Shown here piece after piece: positions 9,449-17,794 of a stretch of DNA of 64,000 nucleotides (positions are counted from its first letter, which is position 1; each line of letters opens with the position of its first letter). The notes under the pieces were generated by a model. That model saw nothing but the letters and a program-made list of their open reading frames with translations, was not told the DNA's origin and did no database searches. A program made the position numbers and the translations under genes. The DNA comes from Novosphingobium naphthalenivorans NBRC 102051 (lineage in GTDB: Bacteria > Pseudomonadota > Alphaproteobacteria > Sphingomonadales > Sphingomonadaceae). Where the stretch lies: NCBI RefSeq assembly GCF_001590985.1, contig NZ_BCTX01000001.1, positions 122,446 through 186,445 of the forward strand, read 5' to 3'.

Positions 9449-10849
9449 TCAGGTTCCGAAGCCTGCGGCCGGATCCGCCGGCACGTCGAGCATGAAGCGG
9501 GCCCCCTGCCCCGGTGCGCTTTCCACCGTCAGCTCTCCGCCCATCGCGCGTGCAAGGCTGCGCGAGATGTAGAGGCCAAGCCCGGTGCCGCCATCGCCGC
9601 TGCGCCCGAGCCGCTCGTACTTTTCGAACACGCGGGCCTGCTGGTCCTCGGAAAGCCCTGGCCCCTGATCGGCAACGATCACGCGGGCACGCTCTCCCAT
9701 GTCCTCAAGCCGGATCCAGATATGCGAATTCTCGGGCGAATAGCGGATCGCATTGCCGATGAGATTGAGCAGAACCTGCAGCACCCGGCGGAACTCGGCG
9801 ATGGCGCGAAGCTGGTCCGAGGGGTGCGGCGGCTCGATGACGATGCCCTTTTCGCGCGCGCGCACGTTCAGGATACCGGCGGCCTGACGCGCCACTTCAG
9901 ACAAGTCGATGCGGTCGGGAGCAGTGCTGAACCCTTCGGATTCCACCACTTCGAGATCGGCCATGTCATCGAGCAGTTCGAGCAGCAGCTTGCCGGCACT
10001 GGCAATCTCACCCGCATATTCCGAATAGGCATCAGGCAAGGGCCCGGCGAGCCGGGTGCGGATCGTCTCGGCATTGGCGATGATGCGCGAGATCGGCTGC
10101 TTGAGCACAGGCGCGATGTCCTGCCCGACCAGACTGCGGCGCGCGGGCACGAGCGGCACCGGCGGCGCAGACGGCACCGTGGCGCTATCCCCGGAGGCCT
10201 CATCGGACAGTAGCAGCAGTTCAAAACCGGCCGGATCGAACCCCGGTTGCATGTAGGGAATGAGCGTCGCGCGCCAGGGCCGTTCGGCGCCGGGCACGCT
10301 GACCTTTGCGCCGTCCAGCAGGCGCCAATGCAGCGGCTGCTGGTGCGAGAAATCCTCCAGAGGCAGAAAATCGGTCCAGGGCCGGCCGATCCCGGCTTCC
10401 ATCGCCGCGGCCACTTCGGCCAGTTCGGGGCTGTCGTACACGACGGACAGCACCCGCTGCCCGGCGTCGAGCTGCGCGGACAGCTCGGCCAAATGGCGCG
10501 CCGTCAGCATTCGCCGGCCCTCGGCCGCAGCGCTGTCCTCAGCCGGAGCCGGTGCAGAATGCCAACTGCGCACGCGAATGAGGCAGCCTTGGCCCTGGCC
10601 AAGCGGCTCGACTTCAACCCATGCCGTCACCGTTTCCAGGCCATCGTGCGCGCTGACCGCCCGCGCCACCCGAAAGCCGTAGCGCCGCGCCTTGCGGACC
10701 AGTTCGAGCAGTTCGGGAATCGCGATGGTGCCGGGCAGTTCGCCGCCGCAGCGCAGATGCAGGCCGGACAGCGGCTCGTCCGCACACAGCAGGCGGTCTT
10801 CGGCATCGCTTTGCGCGCGCGCCAGAACGGTGCCGTCTTCGACCATCAT
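9449..10849 (-). CDS. Histidine-kinase-like protein lacking the phospho-accepting histidine
   Basis: A 466-residue soluble protein without membrane segments. The C-terminal 130 residues are a good HATPase_c domain, with N-box LNLIGNAIRYSP, DQGPGLS and GTGLGLYISR. The preceding dimerisation helix aligns with the HisKA H-box, but where the family has His-Glu-Leu-Arg-Thr-Pro-Leu this protein has Pro-Val-Leu-Lys-Gln-Pro-Ile. The phospho-acceptor His is Pro247, and no other His is nearby. The N-terminal 240 residues look PAS-like at best. The gene starts at ATG 10849 inside the end of the upstream gene (ATGA overlap). It probably acts as a non-catalytic or allosteric scaffold, or phosphorylates something else; that is inference. 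Confidence 0.8.
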   Translation of the reverse strand: MMVEDGTVLARAQSDAEDRLLCADEPLSGLHLRCGGELPGTIAIPELLELVRKARRYGFRVARAVSAHDGLETVTAWVEVEPLGQGQGCLIRVRSWHSAPAPAEDSAAAEGRRMLTARHLAELSAQLDAGQRVLSVVYDSPELAEVAAAMEAGIGRPWTDFLPLEDFSHQQPLHWRLLDGAKVSVPGAERPWRATLIPYMQPGFDPAGFELLLLSDEASGDSATVPSAPPVPLVPARRSLVGQDIAPVLKQPISRIIANAETIRTRLAGPLPDAYSEYAGEIASAGKLLLELLDDMADLEVVESEGFSTAPDRIDLSEVARQAAGILNVRAREKGIVIEPPHPSDQLRAIAEFRRVLQVLLNLIGNAIRYSPENSHIWIRLEDMGERARVIVADQGPGLSEDQQARVFEKYERLGRSGDGGTGLGLYISRSLARAMGGELTVESAPGQGARFMLDVPADPAAGFGT

Positions 10850-11796
10850 CCCGAGTACCGTCCGGACGAGAGAAGCGCGGCGGCGAAATCGGGGCCGATA
10901 CGGTCGAAACCGGGCGGCAATGTCACATCCGGGTGCAGTGCCAGGAACTGTTCCTCGACGGCGGACGCCTCCAGCCCCGCCGCACGCAGCGCCAGCGCCA
11001 GACGCGCCACTTGCGCCTTGTGCGTGGACAGCACCGCGGCATCGCGCAGCTGCCCCGATCCGAGCGAGAGAGTCGTCAGAAACAGGGCCACACCGCCGTC
11101 CGCAAGCGAAAGCGCGGCCTGCGCCTCGATGCCCAGCCCCATGATCAGCCGCGACGCCAGCCCGAGGCGGCTTGCCCCCTCGTCGTAGGACTGGCGAAGC
11201 GCGGCTTCCGCCTGCGCCGCCTTGTCCGCCATCTCCGGCGTGGGGATGGACAGGGCCCGCAAAGTCAGCAGGGCCGCATGGAACAGGTCGCTGGGCAGTT
11301 CGCGCAAGGGCAGCATCATCCGCCGCTGCGCCTGGCACCAGCGCGCCTGCGCGGCCAGAAAAGTCATGGCAAGCCCCTGCACCGCCGGATCGGACGATGC
11401 GATGAGCCGCTGGAGCAAGGGCGAGACCACCGGATCGATCGCCAGACGCGCCTGCATCCGCTCGGTCAGATGCCATTCCAGAGCAAGGGCATGGACGTGC
11501 GACAGCAGCGCGGGATTGTCCATGAGAGCACTGGCCAGATGCTCTGCTTCGGCCGCGCTCTGCGCCTGCTGCCCGCCCTCGTTCAGAGCCCCGAGCAAGC
11601 TGCCGGCCAAATCCGCCAGCATCCCGCGGACGCGCGCAAGGATCTCGTCGCTGAATACGGAACTGTCCTCCGCCGCGACCAGATGGCGCAGAATCGGCAG
11701 CACGGTTTCCGCCATGGCATCACCGCGTGCCAGCTCGTCGCGCAGCACGGCCTCCACGTTTTCACCGCTTGCCGGATGGACAGTCTTGTCGATCAT
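10846..11796 (-). CDS. Unrecognised alpha-helical protein co-transcribed with the kinase-like gene
   Basis: A 316-residue, Ala/Leu-rich, predicted all-helical soluble protein that I do not recognise. It has no signal peptide or membrane segment. The spacing of Leu/Ala pairs is reminiscent of HEAT-like helical repeats, as in the alphaproteobacterial DUF2336 family, but I cannot confirm this by eye. Start ATG 11796 directly follows GGGAGGG. The stop overlaps the start of the kinase-like gene by 4 bases, implying translational coupling and a shared function. A near-consensus CtrA box begins 25 bases upstream of the start codon. Confidence 0.7.
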   Translation of the reverse strand: MIDKTVHPASGENVEAVLRDELARGDAMAETVLPILRHLVAAEDSSVFSDEILARVRGMLADLAGSLLGALNEGGQQAQSAAEAEHLASALMDNPALLSHVHALALEWHLTERMQARLAIDPVVSPLLQRLIASSDPAVQGLAMTFLAAQARWCQAQRRMMLPLRELPSDLFHAALLTLRALSIPTPEMADKAAQAEAALRQSYDEGASRLGLASRLIMGLGIEAQAALSLADGGVALFLTTLSLGSGQLRDAAVLSTHKAQVARLALALRAAGLEASAVEEQFLALHPDVTLPPGFDRIGPDFAAALLSSGRYSG

Positions 11797-11820
11797 CCCT
11801 CCCGTGTACCCCGCGTTTGG

Positions 11821-11835
11821 TTAAATCCCGGTTAG
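11821..11835. promoter_or_regulatory. CtrA-box-like site upstream of the 316-residue protein gene
   Basis: TTAA-N7-TTAG, matching the CtrA consensus TTAA-N7-TTAA at 7 of 8 fixed bases. It starts 25 bases upstream of the start codon at 11796, in a 50-base gap. A true CtrA role is inference. Confidence 0.45.
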
Positions 11836-11846
11836 GCCGCAAATGC

Positions 11847-13073
11847 TTAGTCCTGCTGACGTCCCGCCAGCACAAGCCCCGCCGCGATCAGGCCGAGAGA
11901 GACAATCTGCACGCCGGGCAAGAGCTGATCCAGCGCAGACGCCACCCCCAGCAGCACCCCAAGCAGCAGCCGGTCGCCGATCCACCGCGAAGCCGTCCGC
12001 TTCACCACCCGCGGGATAAGCCACAGGAGCAATATCAGCACGGCCGGTTCCGACAGCCAGGAGAACAGCATCTGCCCGGGAAAGCGCGGCGTGTCAGCCA
12101 GAATCAGCGCGGCGAAGACGGTATCGGTCAGCCATGAAAGCACATCGGCGCGCGGGATCGCGGGCGGCAGCAGGCCAAGCGCCTGCCGTTCCGCCGAACG
12201 CAGCAGCCCGCTTGCTTCCGCCAGCACCCACGCCAGCGCCGCAAACAGGAAACCGGCCGGGACCAGCGCGAACCAGCCCAGCCCGCAGGCAATCGCGAGC
12301 AGCACCACCACGCCTGCGGACAAGGCATTGCTGGCATTGCCCGCATGAAGCATCGAGGACCCGAAGCTGACCACGCCGAGACGGGCCACGGCGCGGCCGG
12401 GCGAAGTCGGGCCGTCGGCGAACCGCACACGCAGCCACTCGTTCTCCAGCGCATAGGCCTCGCTTTCGGTGCGAACCATCCGCCAGTCCGTGCCGGCCCG
12501 CGCGGCAGCGGGAACCTCGCGCATCTGCACGCCCGATTGCAGCGCGATCCGGGTGAGCGCGGAAGCGACATCGCAATCGGCAGGCAGTTCGTGCAGCCGC
12601 TCGGCAAGCTGGCCGGGAATCCGCATCAGACCGGCGCTCGCCCGGTTGATGTCGATCCGCTCGAATCCGGCCGCCAGCGCGCCTTCGACCGGCTGCACGA
12701 GCACCGCCGGCTTGCGGTCTTCCAGCAGCGGCGCGGCAGTGGCAGGCTCCACGAACAGGCCCTCGCTCACGACAATGAGTTCGTCCGCCGCCGTGACTTG
12801 CCCCGCAAGCTGGCGCGGGCTGGTGACGATGGCGAATTGCAGCCCGGCATCCTCGGCCGCGTGCTGCAAGGCGATGAGGTCAGGCGAAGTGCCGCGCGCC
12901 ATGCAGACCACCCGCTGGCAATCGAGCGCCACCACCAGTCCCAACTGGTGCCGCGCGAGGCTTGCCCCGGCGACACGCAGGAACGCGCGGGGGGACGGCT
13001 GTCCCGCGCCCGCAGGCTCCGTCATCGCCAGCAATGCAATCCGCAAATCGTTTCTCCAGCCCCGCAGACCCAT
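11847..13073 (-). CDS. Unrecognised membrane protein with soluble N-terminal domain
   Basis: A 408-residue protein that I cannot assign. Residues 1-250 look soluble, with alternating strand and helix pattern (LGLVVALDCQRVVCMARG, ELIVVSEGLF). From about 250 on there are four or five hydrophobic segments, including VVVLLAIACGLGWFALV, PAVLILLLWLIPRVV and LLLGVLLGVASALD. It ends in a short polar tail. Start ATG 13073 is the longest option; ATG 13025 (MTEPAG) is an alternative, and neither has a clear Shine-Dalgarno sequence. It lies between an Hpt-like gene (40 bases upstream) and the 316-residue protein gene, all in the same direction, so it may be a membrane anchor or sensor of this group. Confidence 0.7.
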   Translation of the reverse strand: MGLRGWRNDLRIALLAMTEPAGAGQPSPRAFLRVAGASLARHQLGLVVALDCQRVVCMARGTSPDLIALQHAAEDAGLQFAIVTSPRQLAGQVTAADELIVVSEGLFVEPATAAPLLEDRKPAVLVQPVEGALAAGFERIDINRASAGLMRIPGQLAERLHELPADCDVASALTRIALQSGVQMREVPAAARAGTDWRMVRTESEAYALENEWLRVRFADGPTSPGRAVARLGVVSFGSSMLHAGNASNALSAGVVVLLAIACGLGWFALVPAGFLFAALAWVLAEASGLLRSAERQALGLLPPAIPRADVLSWLTDTVFAALILADTPRFPGQMLFSWLSEPAVLILLLWLIPRVVKRTASRWIGDRLLLGVLLGVASALDQLLPGVQIVSLGLIAAGLVLAGRQQD

Positions 13074-13113
13074 TTAGGCGGCCCGGCACCACGTGCCAAG
13101 CAGGGTGGATAAA

Positions 13114-13416
13114 TCAGCCTAAGGAAAACTCGGTGACATAGGCCTTGAGCCGGCGCACCACGGCGGGATCGCCCGGTGCGGTATCAAGCGCTTCCTCGGC
13201 CAGCGCCAGCAGCGCTACGGAATGAAAACTCGCCGCAAGGCCCTTCAGCCGCATCGCCGCGACATGCCAGTTGCCGTCGCAGCGTGAGCGTTCGAGCAGA
13301 TCCACCTGCCGGCTGACGCTTTCCGCGTAGGACGCGCGCAGCTCGGCATGGAGCGCGGCATCACCGCCTGCCGCCGCGGCCAGAGTCTCTTCAAGGGCAC
13401 CTGCTTCATACGCCAT
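13114..13416 (-). CDS. Hpt-like domain protein with Met in place of the phospho-accepting His
   Basis: A 100-residue protein with the pattern of a histidine phosphotransfer (Hpt) four-helix bundle. The region NWHVAAMRLKGLAASF corresponds to the Hpt signature H-x-L-K-G-x-x-x-x-x, with the Lys-Gly preserved, but the His position is Met. The bases read ATG there, so this is not a miscall of a His codon by one silent change. Hpt proteins normally relay phosphate between receiver domains; this one should not be able to. It is the first gene of a minus-strand group that also has a kinase-like protein without its His. A CtrA-like box begins 25 bases upstream of the start. Confidence 0.7.
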   Translation of the reverse strand: MAYEAGALEETLAAAAGGDAALHAELRASYAESVSRQVDLLERSRCDGNWHVAAMRLKGLAASFHSVALLALAEEALDTAPGDPAVVRRLKAYVTEFSLG

Positions 13417-13440
13417 TTCCCCAGGATAGTACGCAAAGCG

Positions 13441-13455
13441 TTAAACCGGGGTTTA
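13441..13455. promoter_or_regulatory. CtrA-box-like site and palindrome between divergent genes
   Basis: TTAA-N7-TTTA, 7 of 8 matches to the CtrA box, in the 69-base gap between the Hpt-like gene and the coiled-coil gene. The same bases form an inverted repeat, TAAACC-GG-GGTTTA (13442-13455). It could serve both promoters. CtrA binding is inferred. Confidence 0.5.
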
Positions 13456-13485
13456 TTGCCGCAGGACACGTGGTATCCTGCAAGG

Positions 13486-16482
13486 ATGGCTGGGGAAAAC
13501 AGGATCATCGCGTTCGGCGCGGGAAACAGCGAGAATTCCACTGCGGAACACGCTGCGGAATACAGTGCCGCCGAAGCGCCCACCGCGGCGAGCGGCACCG
13601 AAACCGAAGCGCAGGAAAGCTGGGACGAGGCCTGGGTGGCGGCAGACGAAACACCCGAAACCACGCGCAACTGGATCGCCCCCACACTCGCGGGGCTGGC
13701 CATCGCAGGCTGGAGCGCCCTGTTCATCGCAGCCCTCTGGCCGCATTTGCAGGCAGGCATAGCGCTTGCCGAAGTGCCCGCCCTCGTCATGCAATGGTGC
13801 GTGCCGGTCATGCTGATCGGTCTCGTCTGGCTGCTGGCGCTGCGCCACAGCACGCGCGAGGGCAAGCGCTTCGGCAATGTCGCGCGGCTGCTCTCCACCG
13901 AATCCGCCCAGCTCGAACTGCGGCTGACAACCGTGAACCGCGAACTCAGCCTCGCGCGCGAATTCATCGCCGCCCAGTCGCGCGATCTCGAAGCGCTCGG
14001 CCGCGTCGCGGCAGACCGGCTGTCGCAGAATGCCGGGCGGCTGCAGGACCTCGTGCGGGACAACGGCGCGCGCGTCGATTCGATCAGCACGGTCAGCTCC
14101 GCCGCGCTGGAGAACATGGAAAAGCTGCGCAGCCAGCTTCCGGTGATCGCCAGCTCGGCCAAGGATGTGACCAACAACATCGCGAATGCCGGGCGCACCG
14201 CCCATGCCCAGCTTGAGGACATGGTGCAGGGCTTCAACCGCCTCAACGAGTTCGGTTCCGCCAGTGAACGCCAAGTCGAATCGCTGCGGGCCCGCATCAC
14301 CGAGACGCTGGCCGAGTTCGAACGCCGGAGCGGGCAATTCCAGACCCTGGCCGATGAACGCTTTGCCGCGCTCTCTACGCAAAGCGAGGAATTCCGCACC
14401 CAGCTTGACCGACACGAGATCGACGCCCTCGCCGCGATCCGCACGCGCGCGGCAGCGCTGGCCGCGGAAATCGACACGACCCGCCATCAGCTGGACGATC
14501 ACGAGGCCGAAAGCCTCACCTCGCTGCGCTCGCGCCTCACCGCGCTGCGCGATGAAAGCGATGTCGTCTCGCGCGCCCTGCGCGACGGAGAGGAACGTGC
14601 GGAGCAGGCGCTCAGAGCTTCGCTTGAAACCCTGCTGACGGAGCAGGCCGCTGCGGCCGAAAACATTACCGGGATGCAGGCCGAGACCATCAGGACGCTC
14701 AAGGCCGCGCTCGACATGCTGCGGGCGGAGCAATCCGCGACGGTGGAAAATGTCGCCGGGGCGCAGCACAACACGCTCGACATGCTCAAGGCATCGCTTG
14801 AGACGCTGCGGGTGGAGCAATCAGCCTCTGTGGACACCATCGCCAGCGCCCAGCGCGGCACCATCGATACACTCAGAGCCTCGCTTGAGGCCTTGCAGAG
14901 CGAACACTCCGCTACCGCCCGAGGCATCGATGGCCTCCATCGCGAAACCATCGATGCTCTCAAGAGCGCGCTGGCGAACCTGCGCGACGAACAGTCTGCC
15001 GTTGCCGGCAGCATCACGACAGCGCAGCACACCGCGATCGATTCCCTCGCCGGCCGCCTCGCGACGCTGATGGCCGAGGCCGAGCGCATGGACGAAGCCC
15101 TCACCCAGCGCGGCGAGCAGCTGGCGATCGAGGCGGAGGAACGGCAGGCCCGGCAGGTCGAACATGAACGCCATGCCATTGCCCGCATCGAACACATGCT
15201 GGGCGAGCTGGACGGCACGATCGCCGAACGCCTCGAACGCCACCGCCAGCACGCGGCGGCCCTCAGCGAACGGGCGGAAACGGTAACGGCACAACTGGGC
15301 CTGTTCGAAAGCCGCATGGCCGAAATCGCCGCGCAGACGGGCGATTCCGAAGTGCGGCTGACCGGCAGTCTGCAGACCCTCGCCGACCGCCTGACCGCAG
15401 CCCGTACCACGCTGGCGGCGACCGAAGGCGATGTCGAGAAGCTCACCGAAGACTGCGTGCGCCTGCTCGAACTGATCCAGGCCAGCGCCAAACATACCCA
15501 TTCCGCCCTGCCCGAAGCCCTGGCGATCTCGGAAGACCGCCTGAACCGTCTGGAAAGCGGCGTATCAGCCTTGCTGGCCGTGCTGCGCCAGTCCGCCGAA
15601 AGCGGCGAGGACCTCGCCTCGGGCATCGAACGGTCCGGCGCCAATCTGGAAGCCCTGGTATCCAGGCTGGCCCAAACGCAGGATTCCGTGAGCAGACAGG
15701 GCGAGGACCACGCGGCGCAGCTCGCCCGGATGCAGGTCACGCTCGCCGAAATCGACAGTGCAACCGCAAGCACCGCCGGCAAGGCCCGCGATGAACTCAC
15801 CGCCGCGATCGCGGCCTTGCGCACGGCCCTCCATGAAGCGGTCGAGGCGATCGAAAGCGAAAGCGCCGCGCGCATCGCCACGGTTGCGCGCACCCTTGGC
15901 GATGAAAGCGCGCAGGCCATCGAAAAGGCCATGCGCACAAAAGTGTCGGAAGTCTCCGGCCAGCTTGACCAGGCCGTCGCCCATGCCGCCGGTGTCACCC
16001 GCGAGACGACGATCCAGCTGCGCGATCAGCTCGCCAAGATCGACGAGCTCACCGGCAACCTGGAAAACCGCGTCTCCCATGCCCGCCAGCGCGCCGAAGA
16101 GCAGGTCGACAACGACTTCTCCCGCCGCGTCGCGCTCATCACCGAATCGCTCAATTCCAATGCGATCGACATTGCCGGCGCGCTCTCGACCGATGTTGCC
16201 GACACGGCCTGGGCCGCTTACCTGCGCGGCGACCGCGGCATCTTCACCCGCCGTGCCGTGAGCCTGCTCGAAAGCGCGGACGTCAAGGCGATCCAGCAGC
16301 TGTTCGAGCGCGACGACACCTTCCGCGAACATGTCAGCCGCTACATCCACGATTTCGAGGCAGTGCTGCGCCAGGTGCTGTCCACCCGCGACGGCAATGC
16401 ACTGGGCGTAACTCTGCTGTCCTCGGACATGGGCAAGCTTTACGTCGCACTGGCACAGGGGATCGAGCGCCTGCGGGGGTGA
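13486..16482 (+). CDS. Large coiled-coil protein with two N-terminal membrane segments (TipN-like architecture)
   Basis: A 998-residue protein. Residues 1-60 are an acidic, Ala/Glu-rich cytoplasmic region. Two membrane helices lie at about 63-85 and 98-119. Residues 125-880 are a nearly continuous Ala/Glu/Arg/Leu-rich coiled coil, which includes five 29-residue repeats at 392-530. The last 110 residues are a globular end that includes AWAAYLRGDRGIFTRRAV. This order and size resemble TipN of Caulobacter (two membrane segments, long coiled coil), a new-pole marker; the homology is not proven here. Start ATG 13486 is chosen because an in-frame upstream extension would overlap the divergent Hpt-like gene; the Shine-Dalgarno sequence is weak. 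It may alternatively be a general envelope scaffold. Confidence 0.75.
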   Translation: MAGENRIIAFGAGNSENSTAEHAAEYSAAEAPTAASGTETEAQESWDEAWVAADETPETTRNWIAPTLAGLAIAGWSALFIAALWPHLQAGIALAEVPALVMQWCVPVMLIGLVWLLALRHSTREGKRFGNVARLLSTESAQLELRLTTVNRELSLAREFIAAQSRDLEALGRVAADRLSQNAGRLQDLVRDNGARVDSISTVSSAALENMEKLRSQLPVIASSAKDVTNNIANAGRTAHAQLEDMVQGFNRLNEFGSASERQVESLRARITETLAEFERRSGQFQTLADERFAALSTQSEEFRTQLDRHEIDALAAIRTRAAALAAEIDTTRHQLDDHEAESLTSLRSRLTALRDESDVVSRALRDGEERAEQALRASLETLLTEQAAAAENITGMQAETIRTLKAALDMLRAEQSATVENVAGAQHNTLDMLKASLETLRVEQSASVDTIASAQRGTIDTLRASLEALQSEHSATARGIDGLHRETIDALKSALANLRDEQSAVAGSITTAQHTAIDSLAGRLATLMAEAERMDEALTQRGEQLAIEAEERQARQVEHERHAIARIEHMLGELDGTIAERLERHRQHAAALSERAETVTAQLGLFESRMAEIAAQTGDSEVRLTGSLQTLADRLTAARTTLAATEGDVEKLTEDCVRLLELIQASAKHTHSALPEALAISEDRLNRLESGVSALLAVLRQSAESGEDLASGIERSGANLEALVSRLAQTQDSVSRQGEDHAAQLARMQVTLAEIDSATASTAGKARDELTAAIAALRTALHEAVEAIESESAARIATVARTLGDESAQAIEKAMRTKVSEVSGQLDQAVAHAAGVTRETTIQLRDQLAKIDELTGNLENRVSHARQRAEEQVDNDFSRRVALITESLNSNAIDIAGALSTDVADTAWAAYLRGDRGIFTRRAVSLLESADVKAIQQLFERDDTFREHVSRYIHDFEAVLRQVLSTRDGNALGVTLLSSDMGKLYVALAQGIERLRG
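14659..15090 (+). repeat. 87-bp tandem repeats encoding 29-residue coiled-coil units
   Basis: Units begin at 14659, 14746, 14833, 14920 and 15007 and encode patterns such as TLxASLExLRxEQSA, with about 50-70 percent identity between neighbours. A weaker copy precedes 14659. They are diverged, so this is an old internal duplication rather than a recent slippage. Confidence 0.8.
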
Positions 16483-16513
16483 TGCGCGGAAGCGATTGCT
16501 CCCGCGCATTGGC

Positions 16514-17446
16514 TCACTGGATCGTCATTCCCGGTGTCCAGCCACTGGACGTGAGCACGCCCTGCGGGTCCTTCAACGCCAGCAAGGTCTTGAGCGCGGC
16601 GCGCTTGTCGGCACTCTTGTCGTAATAGGCTCTGGCGATCCGGTAGCCGACCCAGTAGCCGAGGTCGCCCGGGTCGGATGGCGTTCCCACGCCGTTGTAA
16701 AGCCAATGCGAAAGGTCCGTATCGTTTGCGTCCCTCAGGAAACGCTCATCGATCTCCTTCTCGCGCCCGCGTGTCCACACAGCCAGATGTGCATTGCTAA
16801 CGTCGCCGGAAATCAACTCGGCCACCAGTTCAGCAACACCTTCCACCAGCGATGCACGCAAGACAGTTCCCGGCTCCACTTCGCTGTCAAGTTCGGCAGG
16901 CTGCTCGACGTGTCCGTATTCATGGGCAATCAAATGAACCAATCGCTGTGTCACGTCTGACCCAAGCCAGTCTGCGCGGCACGCCACTTCCAATCCAATC
17001 AGGACACCGGATGGGCCGGTTGTACCCCCGCTGTTGTCCGCGCCGATCAGGATGGTGACTGGTGGAAAGGCAGCATCGGGCACGAGCTTCGCCAATCGCA
17101 GGAAAGCCTGTTCGAGCTGCTCCTTCACGCCCGGAAGCGCTTCGACACATCGCCGCGCGTCCTCGTAATGCTGGCGCTCGCTCGCCACCACCTCAGCAAG
17201 GTGCGCGCCCGAAACGATCCGGTTCGGCACGAACTGCCGGACACCATCGCTGCCGCCATCGATATATGCGCGTTGCAATGCGGGACCGGCCGGTGCCCCT
17301 GCCGCAGCATCATAGATCTGATAGAACAGGGCCACATCGCCGGTCCGGATTTCAACCGGAGAACTGGTCCGCTCCGGCGCCGCTAGTGCTGAAACAGGGC
17401 AGGATATCACGGCCATGAGGGCTGCGATGGTCAAAAGCCCCTTCAT
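16514..17446 (-). CDS. Exported DUF2268-like zinc metalloprotease (predicted)
   Basis: A 310-residue protein with a signal peptide (about 1-23, ending ALA). The motif HEYGH at 175-179 is a zincin HExxH site, and a downstream helix with SLVEGVAELVAE offers the third ligand Glu about 25 residues later. This arrangement fits DUF2268-type predicted Zn-dependent proteases acting in the periplasm. Substrate is unknown. Start ATG 17446 (MKGLLT) gives a clean signal peptide; the frame extends ten codons further but that adds charged residues before it. The gene lies 49 bases downstream of the DUF1467 gene and may be read through from it. Confidence 0.75.
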   Translation of the reverse strand: MKGLLTIAALMAVISCPVSALAAPERTSSPVEIRTGDVALFYQIYDAAAGAPAGPALQRAYIDGGSDGVRQFVPNRIVSGAHLAEVVASERQHYEDARRCVEALPGVKEQLEQAFLRLAKLVPDAAFPPVTILIGADNSGGTTGPSGVLIGLEVACRADWLGSDVTQRLVHLIAHEYGHVEQPAELDSEVEPGTVLRASLVEGVAELVAELISGDVSNAHLAVWTRGREKEIDERFLRDANDTDLSHWLYNGVGTPSDPGDLGYWVGYRIARAYYDKSADKRAALKTLLALKDPQGVLTSSGWTPGMTIQ

Positions 17447-17495
17447 CGTGTCCACCCCAGACAGGCGGTCTTGCACAGGCCGGGGCCTGGCAAAA

Positions 17496-17789
17496 TCAGT
17501 ACCCCAGATCCTTCACCGGCGGGTCTCCGAAGAAGTTGAGATTATCAAGCGTGATCCATCCGTTCACGTAGTTCTCGTAGTAAGCCACGAACAGCACGGC
17601 CGCGAGCAGCGTGGCGCGCAGCACGATCTTGCGCGGGCGGAAGTTCACCGGCGCGCTGTCAGCGTGGCCCTTCTCGACCGTTTCGCCTGTCTCGTGCGGC
17701 GTGCGCAGGCCGAAAGGCATGACCAGAAATGCACTCAGCACCCAGAGCAGACCGTAGATCGCCAGGATCGAGAACCACTGCATCTGCAT
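17496..17789 (-). CDS. DUF1467 family membrane protein
   Basis: A 97-residue inner membrane protein with two hydrophobic helices (about 5-25 and 61-77). The motif LVMPFGLRTP is typical of DUF1467, a family found almost only in alphaproteobacteria next to the RNase J gene. Its function is unknown. Start ATG 17789 is preceded by GGAGG at about ten bases; a TTG at 17798 would overlap the rnj stop. It is the last gene of the nuo-birA-coaX-rnj run. Confidence 0.85.
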   Translation of the reverse strand: MQMQWFSILAIYGLLWVLSAFLVMPFGLRTPHETGETVEKGHADSAPVNFRPRKIVLRATLLAAVLFVAYYENYVNGWITLDNLNFFGDPPVKDLGY

Positions 17790-17794
17790 CCTGA

